From the NCBI GenBank assembly GCA_029975555.1, contig JARKOY010000021.1, forward strand, positions 62,001 through 126,000: a DNA stretch of 64,000 nt. Reading direction: 5' to 3'. Origin of the DNA: Spirochaetia bacterium. GTDB taxonomy: Bacteria; Spirochaetota; Spirochaetia; Treponematales; Rectinemataceae. A program made the position numbers and the translations under genes. How positions within the stretch are numbered: the first letter of the stretch is position 1; each line of letters starts with the position of its first letter. Under the pieces are notes generated by a model. It was not told the DNA's origin, searched no databases, and worked only from the letters and a program-made list of their open reading frames with translations. Below, piece by piece: positions 1-10,069 of the stretch.

Positions 1-720
1 GCCGTCGACATTTTTCCCCGGAGCGATGCGCTACGGCGCGGTGACAGACAGTCCATAAACATGCTTTACAAAGGGCTTATATCGAGTGGCCTCGCCATGC
101 AGCACTATAACGATTCTCGTCCTGCGTCCGGGACCGAACACTTTCTATCGCACACGTGGGAGATGTTTCATCTTCAAAAAGACGGCCACGATATCTCGCA
201 TGGCTTCAAGGTTGCCCTAGGGACACTCGTCGCCGCCGCCCTTTTGGAGGAATTGTTTGGCGACGACGGATCTGTCGGAGCATTGATAGAACGCAATGGG
301 TTTCGCCCCTGTCCGGACCTCCTCGAATATAGAATGCAGCTCGCCAGCAGTCTCATCCCACCTGACCATCCTATGAAACCAAGCGTCATACACACTATTC
401 TGAGAAAAACACCCTCCAAAGAGGAACTTGCAGAGAGGGCAAACCTGGCCTTGCGCAGATGGGGCGAAATTTCAGAGCGAATTCTGGGACAGGTACCACC
501 GTTTGCTCTCCTCAAAAAAAGATTGCAGGAAGCATCCTGCCCTGTAGAACCAAACCACATAGGCCTCTCCCGCAAAAACTGCATTGATAGTCTGCGACTT
601 GCGTCGCTTATTCGGAGGCGGTATACTGTGCTTGACCTGGTATCAGAGCTAGGAGCCTTCGACATGGCGGCAGAGACCGTATTCTCCCCACGTTATTTTG
701 GCGAATATGCTACAGAATAA
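1..720 (+). CDS. sn-glycerol-1-phosphate dehydrogenase (AraM/EgsA-like, Fe-ADH superfamily), 5'-truncated by window edge
   Basis: Frame stays open upstream of 61 to base 1; SRPASGTEHFLSHTWEM...HGFKVALGTL resembles the metal-binding region of AraM/EgsA proteins. Confidence 0.75.
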   Translation, partial: AVDIFPRSDALRRGDRQSINMLYKGLISSGLAMQHYNDSRPASGTEHFLSHTWEMFHLQKDGHDISHGFKVALGTLVAAALLEELFGDDGSVGALIERNGFRPCPDLLEYRMQLASSLIPPDHPMKPSVIHTILRKTPSKEELAERANLALRRWGEISERILGQVPPFALLKKRLQEASCPVEPNHIGLSRKNCIDSLRLASLIRRRYTVLDLVSELGAFDMAAETVFSPRYFGEYATE

Positions 721-756
721 AGACAGAATTCATAAGCAATTTTGGGGGACGATCGC

Positions 757-1578
757 ATGACCAATAACGACGGGGCGACCAACCAAGGTCCTCAGCAGAG
801 ACAGGCAACTATATATTCTCTTGCTCGGCAAAAAGGGGTCATACGGGTTGCGGAGCTGTCCGAACTGTTGGGTGTGACAGAGATGACCATCCGCCGCGAT
901 TTGGAATTGCTCGAGAAAAAAGGCCTCATCGAGCGGACGCACGGCGGCGCCATTTACAATGACAAGATAGGGCTCGAGCCTCAATTCGCGCAGAAAAGCG
1001 CTCTCAGACAAGCGGAAAAACGAGCAATAGGACAGCTTGCAGCCAGCCTCATCGAAGAGGGCGACACCATTTTCGTGAATTCAGGATCGACGACCATAGA
1101 GTTCCTCAAACAGCTCAATACTCCTCGCGTCAAGGTCATTACCAACAATCCTCTTGCGCCGATCCACATCAATTCGGAGACGCTCAGCGTGACCTTGACG
1201 GGCGGAGAGATGAGAAGAGAATCTTTCACCCTCGTGGGCGAGCTTGCGATAAAGGCCGTCAAGAGCGTGTACGCGAACAAGGCCATCATTGGGATCGATG
1301 GTTTCAGTATTAAGTACGGAATAACGAATTCGACTCAGGCTGAATCTTGGATTAACAGACTCATGATCATGAACACGCATGGTGCGGTCATCCTTGTTGC
1401 CGATTCCAGTAAGCTGGGACGGGTTGCCAATTTCAAGACAGCGCCCATGTCTGCCGTATCCATTCTTGTGACTGATTCTGGAATGGACACGGCCAATGTT
1501 GCTGAATTCGAAAGGCTCGGCATTAAGGTGATGATCGCGCCTCAGGGTATCGGTGCTCCCTCGGAAGTCTCACTCTAA
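757..1578 (+). CDS. DeoR-family transcriptional regulator
   Basis: N-terminal HTH (VIRVAELSELLGVTEMTIRRDLELLEKKGLIERTHGGA) and DeoR sensor domain; SD GGGGGA before ATG 757. Confidence 0.92.
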   Translation: MTNNDGATNQGPQQRQATIYSLARQKGVIRVAELSELLGVTEMTIRRDLELLEKKGLIERTHGGAIYNDKIGLEPQFAQKSALRQAEKRAIGQLAASLIEEGDTIFVNSGSTTIEFLKQLNTPRVKVITNNPLAPIHINSETLSVTLTGGEMRRESFTLVGELAIKAVKSVYANKAIIGIDGFSIKYGITNSTQAESWINRLMIMNTHGAVILVADSSKLGRVANFKTAPMSAVSILVTDSGMDTANVAEFERLGIKVMIAPQGIGAPSEVSL

Positions 1579-1604
1579 CATCTTCATAAATGGGCGCGGT
1601 CCCC

Positions 1605-4145
1605 TCACTGCGCCCAGCGAACCAGACCTGGGACAAAACGCCCGTCGAGCGCCGGATGAGAGGGCAGGATGCGCACCGAGTGTCCGACCTGGCCGGTCAT
1701 TTCTCCGTGCATCACGTACTGGTACCGATAATGAGGGCCTTCTTGACCCACGAGGGTCATGGGCGCGCGCATGCCGTCGAGGATTTCTCCCTTGTTCGAC
1801 AGTCTGCCTGAATAGCATTCGACGACGACGTCGTCTGGAGAAAGGCCGGCGAGATCAACCAAGGCATGCACGGTGATTGTGGTTCCCCTCGGTACGACGG
1901 GCGCCCCGTCGTCGGAGAACTCGACGATCTGCACGCCCTGCCACGCGCGCTGCATTTTTTCGAGATAGCGGGCCAGCGAAATGCTGGCCTTGTAGTTGTC
2001 GGCCTCGAGGGCCATGCTCTCGGCGAGGGCTGGTTCATAGTAGCCGGCGTAATATTCCTTGAGCATGCGGTGCGTAGAGAACCGGCTGCCGATGATCTTC
2101 ATCGAGGCGCGCATTTTTTTGAGCCAGCCGCGGGGGATGTTGTCGCGCCCTTGACTGTAAAAGAGCGGCACAATCTCGTGTTCGAGGATGTCGTACAGGT
2201 CATCGGCTTCTATGAGGTCCTGGAGCTCCTCGTCCTGATATTCCTCGCCCGAACCGATGGCCCATCCTATTTCGGGAGTGTACGCCTCTGCCCACCATCC
2301 GTCGAGGACTGAACAGTTCAGCACGCCGTTCATGCCGGCCTTCATGCCCGAGGTGCCGGAGGCTTCAAGCGGACGGCGCGGCGTGTTGAGCCAGACATCG
2401 GAACCGCTTATCATGTAGCGGCTCATCGCCATGTCGTAGTCCTCGATGAACACGATGCGTCCGAACACCTCGTCGCGCCTCGAGAAGTGCACGATCTCTC
2501 GGATGAGGTCCTTGCCAGCCTCATCGTGGGGGTGTGCCTTGCCAGCGATCACGAGCTGGATGGGCCTCTCTTTGTTCGACAAAAGTCGAATGAGTCTGTC
2601 AGGGTCTTTGAAAAGCAGCGTACCCCGCTTGTAGGTCGCAAAGCGGCGCGCAAAACTCAAGGTGAGCACGTAAGGAGAAAGCACATCGCTCGAGCGGACG
2701 ACGTCGCCGTCGGGCATGCCGAGCCGCATATAACTCGCGGCAAGTCGTTCGCGACAGATCGCGACGAGCCTCTCGCGCCTGCGTTCGTGCGTGCGCCACA
2801 GCTCTTCGTCGGAAATGCTCTCCACTTTCGCCCACACCTCGGCATTGTCCGGCTCGAAATAGAATTTGGGCCCCAAAAACCGGTCGAGGAGATCGAGCAT
2901 GTCGTGGCTGATCCATGTGCGGGGGTACACGCCGTTGGTGACGTGGCTGATCGGAATTTCCTTCAAGTCGAGGTCTGGCCAGAGCGCCTTCCACATTCTG
3001 CGCGACACTTCTCCGTGCAACGTGGAGACCCCGTTCGATTTCGCAGAAAGGCGGAGCGCGAACACGGTCATGCAGAAGCTCTCTTGGCTGTCGAAGGGGT
3101 TCTCTCGCCCCAGGCCCAAAAATTCATTCCAGTCGAGTCCCAGTCCTGCCACGAACGAGCGGAAATACTTCTCCACAAGCTCGATGCCGAAGCGCTCGTT
3201 GCCTGCGGGCACCGGCGTATGGGTGGTGAAGATGTTGGTGGGGATGAAGGCCTGGATCGCCGCGTGCACGTCGAGGTGGTACTCTTCCATGAGCACCCTT
3301 ATGCGCTCCAAGGCCAGGAAGGCAGAATGTCCTTCGTTCATGTGCGTCGCCGCGACCTTCATGCCCAGCGCCTTCAGCGCGCGGATGCCGCCGATGCCCA
3401 GAAGAATTTCCTGCTTGATGCGCATCTCCTTGTCGCCGCCGTACAGCGTGGCGGTGATCGTGCGGTCCTCGGGCTGATTCTCGGGAATGTTGGTATCGAG
3501 GAGGTAGAGATGCGCCCTGCCGATGTCGACGCGCCAGATGCCCGCGCTCACGGTCCGGCCCGCCATGTCGACCTGGATTAGGACGGGCGCGCCTGTCTGG
3601 TCGACACAGCGCTCCACGGGCATGGTGTACCAGTCGTTTTCCGGATAGGTTTCCTGCTGGTATCCATCGGCGTTGAGATACTGTTTGAAGTAGCCCTGAC
3701 GGTAGAGCAGGCCGATCCCGACGACTGGCAGGCCGAGGTCGCTCACAGTCTTCATGTGATCGCCCGAAAGCACGCCTAAACCGCCGGAATACGTAGGCAG
3801 CGAAACGTCGAGGCCATACTCCATCGAAAAATAGGCCACTACCCTGTCCGTCGGTCCCCGGTACCACGGTTTATTCTTCAGGTAACGTTGGAACCGCGCG
3901 TAAACATCATCCAGATCGCAGAGGAAGGCCTGGTCCGCAGAAAGCTCGTCGATCTTCTCCTGACTCAGCATCCCCAGCATCTTTACAGGATTCTGTCCGG
4001 ACGCCGCCCAAAGATCGCTGTCGATGCGGATGAACAGCGAGACTGCATCGAAGTTCCACGAAAGCCACAGATTGCGAGCCAGCGTGTCGAGCTTGGCGAG
4101 GCGACCTTTGAGGGCTGGCTTAATAGTGTGCGATACGATTTTCAT
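1605..4145 (-). CDS. glgP: alpha-glucan (glycogen/maltodextrin) phosphorylase
   Basis: 846 aa; VAYFSMEYGLDVSLPTYSGGLGVLSGDHMK and EASGTSGMKAGMNGVLNCSVLDGWW motifs. Confidence 0.95.
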   Translation of the reverse strand: MKIVSHTIKPALKGRLAKLDTLARNLWLSWNFDAVSLFIRIDSDLWAASGQNPVKMLGMLSQEKIDELSADQAFLCDLDDVYARFQRYLKNKPWYRGPTDRVVAYFSMEYGLDVSLPTYSGGLGVLSGDHMKTVSDLGLPVVGIGLLYRQGYFKQYLNADGYQQETYPENDWYTMPVERCVDQTGAPVLIQVDMAGRTVSAGIWRVDIGRAHLYLLDTNIPENQPEDRTITATLYGGDKEMRIKQEILLGIGGIRALKALGMKVAATHMNEGHSAFLALERIRVLMEEYHLDVHAAIQAFIPTNIFTTHTPVPAGNERFGIELVEKYFRSFVAGLGLDWNEFLGLGRENPFDSQESFCMTVFALRLSAKSNGVSTLHGEVSRRMWKALWPDLDLKEIPISHVTNGVYPRTWISHDMLDLLDRFLGPKFYFEPDNAEVWAKVESISDEELWRTHERRRERLVAICRERLAASYMRLGMPDGDVVRSSDVLSPYVLTLSFARRFATYKRGTLLFKDPDRLIRLLSNKERPIQLVIAGKAHPHDEAGKDLIREIVHFSRRDEVFGRIVFIEDYDMAMSRYMISGSDVWLNTPRRPLEASGTSGMKAGMNGVLNCSVLDGWWAEAYTPEIGWAIGSGEEYQDEELQDLIEADDLYDILEHEIVPLFYSQGRDNIPRGWLKKMRASMKIIGSRFSTHRMLKEYYAGYYEPALAESMALEADNYKASISLARYLEKMQRAWQGVQIVEFSDDGAPVVPRGTTITVHALVDLAGLSPDDVVVECYSGRLSNKGEILDGMRAPMTLVGQEGPHYRYQYVMHGEMTGQVGHSVRILPSHPALDGRFVPGLVRWAQ

Positions 4146-4176
4146 TGTATTACCTCTTCACTCTCGACGAACGGCA

Positions 4177-5787
4177 TCATGCGCCATCGTGTCCGGAGTT
4201 TTTGCCCTTCGGCGACAACTTTTCTATAAACCGTTTTACTATACCGCCATTGGCCGCCGCGTTGCTACCCTCGAAGGACGACTCGGGAGCCTGAGATGGC
4301 GCATCCTGTTGCTGAGGCTGACCTGCAGGAGTTTTAAGAATACTTCGGTATTTGTTTCGGAAATACGCGAGGCGCTCCTCCGTGTTCATGGCATAGAGCG
4401 ACTGATGCTTCTCGCGGTCTCTGTGGTCACGCAGCACCTCGCCGTCGTGCTTTCCTCGCTTCGAATGCGTGCGTCTCGACACAGCATGGTCTTTAATGGG
4501 ACGCTGGTTAGTGGGGGGCTCAACTCCACCGTGCGATGGTTCCGACCTTCGACCTTCATGTCCACGCGAGGGTTTTTGCGCTACGGCAGGACGCTCGCGC
4601 CCGAGTTCGAGCGGAACTCCTTCGCTCGCATCGGGGTATGCCAGCATCTCTTGGCTCGGCTCTTCGACCTCAAACCGAACATTGAAGCGCGAAGTGATCG
4701 CGGACAGCCCCACTTCGTACCGTTCGCACACAAGGCCGAGCATGGCCGCGTTTCGAGGCTGCATGATCCGGACCCGTTCGAGGTATACATCGGCGTCGAG
4801 TGGAATATCGTAATGAATGGCCACAGGGGTGAACTCACTGGGCAGCGCCTCGAGACTGTCGTTCGCAACGATGAGGACAAAGGGCTCGCCCTCGCCGCCT
4901 GCGCTTCCGTCGCGCTCGGAGTGCTGCTGCTCAGAGAACTGCCTCATGAGGTCTTCATTCTTGGCCCTAGGCGCCGAGACGGACAGCTTTTCCGCATGAA
5001 TATGATTGAGCCTGAGCCGCGCCTCCACTTCCCGAGAAGTCTGGTGCAAGTTGCAGAAGACTAAAATGGTGGCAGACCCCCGCATGCTCTGCTCATGAAT
5101 TAAGGAAAGCAACACACGGAACTTATGCTCCGAGGCAACCCGATACATCGATGTCGAAATCGCGCTTAGGCTCGCCTGAGCCTTGTTCAACACAACAGTC
5201 TTGGGATTGTTGGCAAAATCGATCGCGGTATTCTTGGTTCTGATTCCCACATGCGCTGCGAAGAGCACGGCCCTGCGCTCCCAGGGCGGTAGCAGATGCC
5301 CCCACATTTTTCGCTGGACCTCGCTTGGTCGCTCGCTGAATAGATCCGCCCCCTCGATGACCACAAGGCCAAAGTCGCGCGGCCTGAAGTATTCATGCTC
5401 CGCAACGCTCAAAAAGATCGACGCCGGCATGGCGACGACAGGTTCGCTGCGGAGTCTCTCCGCAAGCCTGCTCGCTTCCTCTTCCGAACCGACGACCGCG
5501 CCGCCGATGCCCACCTCGGCCAAAAGCCGGGAGAGCGCACCCAAACTTTCCTCATGTTCCGTCAAAACCAGAACCCGGCCTTTTTTCTCTTCGGCCAGGT
5601 CTGAGGATCCCGAGCCTTCTAAGAAACTCCCTATCATCGCCGCAATCAGAGGAACACGATATTCCACGTTTTCGTCGTTTACCAGAATATCTTTTTTCTC
5701 TCCAAAAAATTGATCGTCGATAAGGTGCGCAAACGAACCAAGAATCCGATCCTCTGCGTATTCCGTACGCTGTAAGAATCTTTCCAT
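4177..5787 (-). CDS. DEAD-box helicase-like protein with degenerate catalytic motifs
   Basis: RecA-like two-domain pattern (GRVLVLTEHEESLGAL; GLVVIEGADLF; ATILVFCNLHQTSREVEARL) but no Walker A and altered motifs II, III and VI. Confidence 0.6.
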   Translation of the reverse strand: MERFLQRTEYAEDRILGSFAHLIDDQFFGEKKDILVNDENVEYRVPLIAAMIGSFLEGSGSSDLAEEKKGRVLVLTEHEESLGALSRLLAEVGIGGAVVGSEEEASRLAERLRSEPVVAMPASIFLSVAEHEYFRPRDFGLVVIEGADLFSERPSEVQRKMWGHLLPPWERRAVLFAAHVGIRTKNTAIDFANNPKTVVLNKAQASLSAISTSMYRVASEHKFRVLLSLIHEQSMRGSATILVFCNLHQTSREVEARLRLNHIHAEKLSVSAPRAKNEDLMRQFSEQQHSERDGSAGGEGEPFVLIVANDSLEALPSEFTPVAIHYDIPLDADVYLERVRIMQPRNAAMLGLVCERYEVGLSAITSRFNVRFEVEEPSQEMLAYPDASEGVPLELGRERPAVAQKPSRGHEGRRSEPSHGGVEPPTNQRPIKDHAVSRRTHSKRGKHDGEVLRDHRDREKHQSLYAMNTEERLAYFRNKYRSILKTPAGQPQQQDAPSQAPESSFEGSNAAANGGIVKRFIEKLSPKGKNSGHDGA

Positions 5788-5976
5788 TTTTCAACCCTTC
5801 CCTGTGTTTTGTAAAATCTATGTCATGTGCACGAGGGCACCTTCCAGGCAGATGAAAGTATTATCATAATAAATAATCGGCAGATGGTATATAGAAAGAT
5901 AACTATAGCCAAAAGATCGATTATGCTGTATAGTAATACACTGTTTTTGAATCTTGAACATACGGGGTCACACAAA

Positions 5977-7962
5977 ATGGCAACAAAGAAAATCCTCATT
6001 CTCGGCGGTGGATATGGAGGCGTCTGGGCTGGAAAAATTCTCGAAAAGCACTTCCGCAAGCGGGAAGATGTCGAAATTACGCTCGTCGACAAGCGTCCCT
6101 TCCACACGCTGATGACCGAACTGCACGAAGTAGCTGGTTGGAGGACTGAGCCTGAATCGGTACAGGTGCTCTTCAAGAAAATTTTCGGTGCAAAACGCAT
6201 CAATGTGGTGTTGGACACCATCGAAGCGATAGATTTCGAGGCCAAAAAGGCCACCGGGAAGGCGCGGACCTACGAATTCGACTACATCATTCTCGGCGTG
6301 GGGGCCGAACCGGAATTCTTCGGCATACCGGGCGTCGCCGAAAACTCCTTTACCCTCTGGTCTTTCGAAGATGCGATGAAAATTCGCACGCACATTGAGG
6401 AGAAGTTCTACGAAGCCTCCCTCGAGACTGATCCTGAAAAACGCAAAAGGCTGCTCTCCTTCGTGGTCGCAGGCGCAGGCTTTACCGGCATCGAGATGAT
6501 CGGAGAGCTGCTCGACTACCGCGACGTGATGTGCCGCAAATACTTCCTCGATCCGAAAGAAGTGCGCGTGCTCAACATCGAGGCGCTGCCTTCGATCCTT
6601 CCCATCCTCGAAGAGCCCTTGCGCGCAAAGGCGGAAAAGTATCTGCAGAAGCGCCACTGCGAGGTCATGCTCAATTCGGCCATCATCGGCGCAGAGCCCG
6701 GCAAGGTCCTGCTGAAGAGCGGTGAGATCGTCGAAACCGAAACCTTCATCTGGACCTGCGGCGTCAAAGGCTCGAGTTTTGCCGGTCAGCTCGGACTGCC
6801 CGCGGGCAAACGCAACCGCATCGACTGCGACATGGAGCTCAAGTCCACGAAGTATCCCTTCGTGTATGTCGTTGGCGATATTGCTGGTCTCATTTTCGAG
6901 GGCAAGCCCCTTGCGCAGATCGTCGAGACCGCACACTTCACGGCGGAGGCCGTCGCGAAGAACATCATCGCCGACATCGACGGCGGAGAGCGGCACCAGT
7001 TTACCCCCAAATACCACGGTTTCATGATCTCCATCGGGAGCCACTACGGCGTTTCGAACGCGGGCGGCATGAAGACATCAGGCTTCATCGCGCTTGCGAT
7101 AAAACACCTCATCAACGTGTGGTACCTGCTCAACATCGCAGGCATCAACCAGGTGTGGGAGTATCTCAGGCATGAATTCCTCGACATGAAGGACCGCCGC
7201 TCGATCATCGGCGACTTCGCCTCGTACAAGGTGAGACCGTACTGGCCGCTCCTTTTGAGGATGTGGCTCGGCCTCATGTGGCTCTTCGAGGGCATCAACA
7301 AAATCGGCGAAGGGTGGTTCGCGTTCGCCGAAGGCTCGAAATCCAGCTGGATGTTCTCACCGGGCGTCGTGCAGGCGGGCGTGAAAGTGGCCGAAGCCAC
7401 GAGCGGAGCGAGCGAGGCGGCGGCGACTGCCGGTCAGGCGGCTGTGGCCGCCACGAGTGCGGCGAGCGCGGCGGTTTCTGCCGCAGCGGCCGCGCCTGCT
7501 GCGACATCGGCCGCCTCCGCGGCAACCTCGGGCGGCACCGAAGCTGCCGCGCAAACCTTCAAGGCCGTCTGGGACCTCACCAAGCCCATCCTCGACCCCA
7601 ATTCCGGCATCGTGACGTGGTTCCGCCACACTTTCATGGATGGCATCTTCGCACACCTGCCGTACACCGTCTTCCAGGTCATGATCGTAGTGATGGAGAT
7701 GGGCATCGGCCTGGCCCTGTTCGGAGGCTGTTTCACTTGGCTCGCCGCGGCTGCAAGTCTCGGCATGTGCCTCATCTTCACTCTTTCCGGCATGTTCGCA
7801 TGGAATCAGGTGTGGTTCGTGTTCGCCGCGATTCTTATGCTCGGTGGACTCGGTCGTTCTTTCGGCATCGATTATTGGCTCATTCCTGCCATCAAGCGGT
7901 GGTGGAACGGCACGAGGTTTGCGCGCAAATGGCATTTTTATGCGGGAGACCCGACGAAATAA
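5977..7962 (+). CDS. type-II NADH dehydrogenase (NDH-2-like FAD oxidoreductase) with C-terminal DoxX-like membrane domain
   Basis: KKILILGGGYGGVWAGKIL FAD-binding motif, YVVGDIAG motif, then Ala-rich linker and several hydrophobic helices; ORF track start 5827 is probably too early. Confidence 0.85.
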   Translation: MATKKILILGGGYGGVWAGKILEKHFRKREDVEITLVDKRPFHTLMTELHEVAGWRTEPESVQVLFKKIFGAKRINVVLDTIEAIDFEAKKATGKARTYEFDYIILGVGAEPEFFGIPGVAENSFTLWSFEDAMKIRTHIEEKFYEASLETDPEKRKRLLSFVVAGAGFTGIEMIGELLDYRDVMCRKYFLDPKEVRVLNIEALPSILPILEEPLRAKAEKYLQKRHCEVMLNSAIIGAEPGKVLLKSGEIVETETFIWTCGVKGSSFAGQLGLPAGKRNRIDCDMELKSTKYPFVYVVGDIAGLIFEGKPLAQIVETAHFTAEAVAKNIIADIDGGERHQFTPKYHGFMISIGSHYGVSNAGGMKTSGFIALAIKHLINVWYLLNIAGINQVWEYLRHEFLDMKDRRSIIGDFASYKVRPYWPLLLRMWLGLMWLFEGINKIGEGWFAFAEGSKSSWMFSPGVVQAGVKVAEATSGASEAAATAGQAAVAATSAASAAVSAAAAAPAATSAASAATSGGTEAAAQTFKAVWDLTKPILDPNSGIVTWFRHTFMDGIFAHLPYTVFQVMIVVMEMGIGLALFGGCFTWLAAAASLGMCLIFTLSGMFAWNQVWFVFAAILMLGGLGRSFGIDYWLIPAIKRWWNGTRFARKWHFYAGDPTK

Positions 7963-8001
7963 GGACTTGCCACTGGTGAGAATGTCCTAACAAATCCCCT
8001 G

Positions 8002-8043
8002 CAGCGGAGACGGCTCTTTCGTCGGCCGCTCCGCTGTTTTTTT
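8002..8043 (+). terminator. Rho-independent terminator-like hairpin ending at the SD of the next gene
   Basis: CAGCGGAG ... CTCCGCTG followed by TTTTTTT and then AGGAG. Confidence 0.7.
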
Positions 8044-8052
8044 AGGAGCATC

Positions 8053-9045
8053 ATGACAGATTATTGGAAAAACTACCCCGATATCGCCGACTTTCTCCGC
8101 GATGTCGAGGCTTTTATCTTATCTATACTTGAACACGGGGGTTTCCCCCTCGGAAAGGATATTGGAAGGCTGGTCGAATCGGGAGGCAAGATGCTCCGTC
8201 CCGCCCTCGTCTTCGTCGGAGGCGAATTCGGCCTCGAGCGGAACCAGAAAAAGTGGACAAAAAAACAGAAGGAAAAGCTCGTCCACATCGCGGCGGCGAT
8301 CGAACTTCTCCACACCGCAACGCTCATCCACGATGACATTCTCGACAGGGCGAGCCACAGGCGGGGCATCCCGACCCTCCACCAGAGGCTCGGCACGACC
8401 AATGCGATTTTGGCCGGCGATTGGCTTTTGTCGCGCACGCAGAGCATCATAGCGCAATATGTGAGCCCACGCCGCGCGGTGCTGCTCGCCGATTTCGTGA
8501 GCGCCATATGCAAGGCGGAAATAAACCAAGACCTCGCGAAGTACAGTTTTGTACCGAGCCGGCGGCGCTACCTTCAGACCATCGCAGGCAAGACAGCCGC
8601 ACTCTTTGCGCTTGCGCTGCACATCGGCGCTTCCGAGACTGGCTGTTCCACCGCCCACACCCAGGCCCTCAGGCGGACAGGTTACAACCTCGGCATGGCC
8701 TTCCAGATCATCGATGATATTCTCGATTACGAATCCAGCATCGAAGAACTCAAAAAGCCTGTGGGCAACGATATCCGTGAAGGGCTCTGCACGCTGCCGC
8801 TCATCTACGCGCTTCAGGAAAAGGGAGAGGAAATTAGCCCCCTGCTATCCCAGATCCGCACGCAGCCGAACCTCGTCGAGGATATCTTGAGCCTGGTGCT
8901 CCAGACGAACGCCATCGAACGAGCGCGGCAGGACGCAGCCCATTACACGCGCCTCGCGCATAACGAGATCGAACGCCTGCCTGCAGGCAAACCGCGCCAC
9001 GACCTCGAGCTCATCGTCAATTCGCTGTTGGTGCGCACGTATTGA
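8053..9045 (+). CDS. polyprenyl (trans-isoprenyl) diphosphate synthase
   Basis: LIHDDILDRASHRRG (first Asp-rich motif) and FQIIDDILDYE (second). Confidence 0.93.
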   Translation: MTDYWKNYPDIADFLRDVEAFILSILEHGGFPLGKDIGRLVESGGKMLRPALVFVGGEFGLERNQKKWTKKQKEKLVHIAAAIELLHTATLIHDDILDRASHRRGIPTLHQRLGTTNAILAGDWLLSRTQSIIAQYVSPRRAVLLADFVSAICKAEINQDLAKYSFVPSRRRYLQTIAGKTAALFALALHIGASETGCSTAHTQALRRTGYNLGMAFQIIDDILDYESSIEELKKPVGNDIREGLCTLPLIYALQEKGEEISPLLSQIRTQPNLVEDILSLVLQTNAIERARQDAAHYTRLAHNEIERLPAGKPRHDLELIVNSLLVRTY

Positions 9046-9046
9046 C

Positions 9047-10048
9047 CTATCCCACGCGGACAAGCAGCTTGCCGTAGTGACTCTGTGTCTCGAAGAAACG
9101 GTGCGCTTCCGCGATGGAGTCGAGCGTGAACCCTTTTGCATAGATGATCGGGCGCACGAGTCCATCGTCGACAAGACGCGCGATAGTCGCAAGGTCCTGC
9201 CCCACCGATTCTCGCCCTTCACGGGTGAGAATCGGTAACAGACTGAACACCACATAGAGGTTCAGGCCTTTCGAATGCATGCGGCTCAAGTCTACCGTCG
9301 CGCGAGCCGCAATGGTCACGACATCTCCTCCGGGGCGCGCCGCCTCGAAGGATTTGGGAAGATTTGCGCCCCCCGCCGTATCGAATACGACGTCGAAACC
9401 CCTGCCGCCAGTGATGCGCTCGACGTAGTGCCTCACCTCTTCCTGGTCGTACCGGATGGTCCAGTCCGCGCCCGCCGAAGCCGCAACCGCACTCTTCTCG
9501 TCGCTCGAGGCCGTGGCGGCCACCTGCGCGCCAAACGCTTTCGCCATCTGGACGGCGACGTGGCCGACGCCTCCTGAGGCCCCCTGTACGAGCACCGACA
9601 TGCCCTTGCCGAGCTTTATTTTGCGCTGTAACCCCTGATATGCCGTCAAGGCCACTACGGGGAGCGCCGCAGCCTCCTCCAGGGGAAGCGATCTCGGTGC
9701 ATGCGCGAGCAGCCGGGGATCGCACACCACATATTCCGCGAGCGCCCCTCCTTCGCCGCCCGTCCAACCCACAAAACCGAACACTTCATTGCCTTCGCGA
9801 AAACGACGTACTTCCTGACCGACCTCGACGACCGTCCCCGAGATATCCCCATGCAAAACAGCTGGAAAGGGAGGAAGAATCGCCACTGCGCCCGAGCGCA
9901 CTTTGCAGTCGATAGGATTGACGGACGTCGCTGTCACTTTCACTAGGACCTGATCCGGCGCAGGGTCAGGGATCGATAACTCGGCCTTTTCAAAAACCTC
10001 AGGCCCGCCGGTGCACCGGATCACCATGGCCTTCATGGTAGATGCCAT
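9047..10048 (-). CDS. zinc-independent MDR/quinone oxidoreductase-like alcohol dehydrogenase
   Basis: VLVQGASGGVGHVAVQMAKAFGAQVAAT NAD(P)-binding motif. Confidence 0.88.
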   Translation of the reverse strand: MASTMKAMVIRCTGGPEVFEKAELSIPDPAPDQVLVKVTATSVNPIDCKVRSGAVAILPPFPAVLHGDISGTVVEVGQEVRRFREGNEVFGFVGWTGGEGGALAEYVVCDPRLLAHAPRSLPLEEAAALPVVALTAYQGLQRKIKLGKGMSVLVQGASGGVGHVAVQMAKAFGAQVAATASSDEKSAVAASAGADWTIRYDQEEVRHYVERITGGRGFDVVFDTAGGANLPKSFEAARPGGDVVTIAARATVDLSRMHSKGLNLYVVFSLLPILTREGRESVGQDLATIARLVDDGLVRPIIYAKGFTLDSIAEAHRFFETQSHYGKLLVRVG

Positions 10049-10069
10049 ACAGACCTCCAGTCTTTAACT

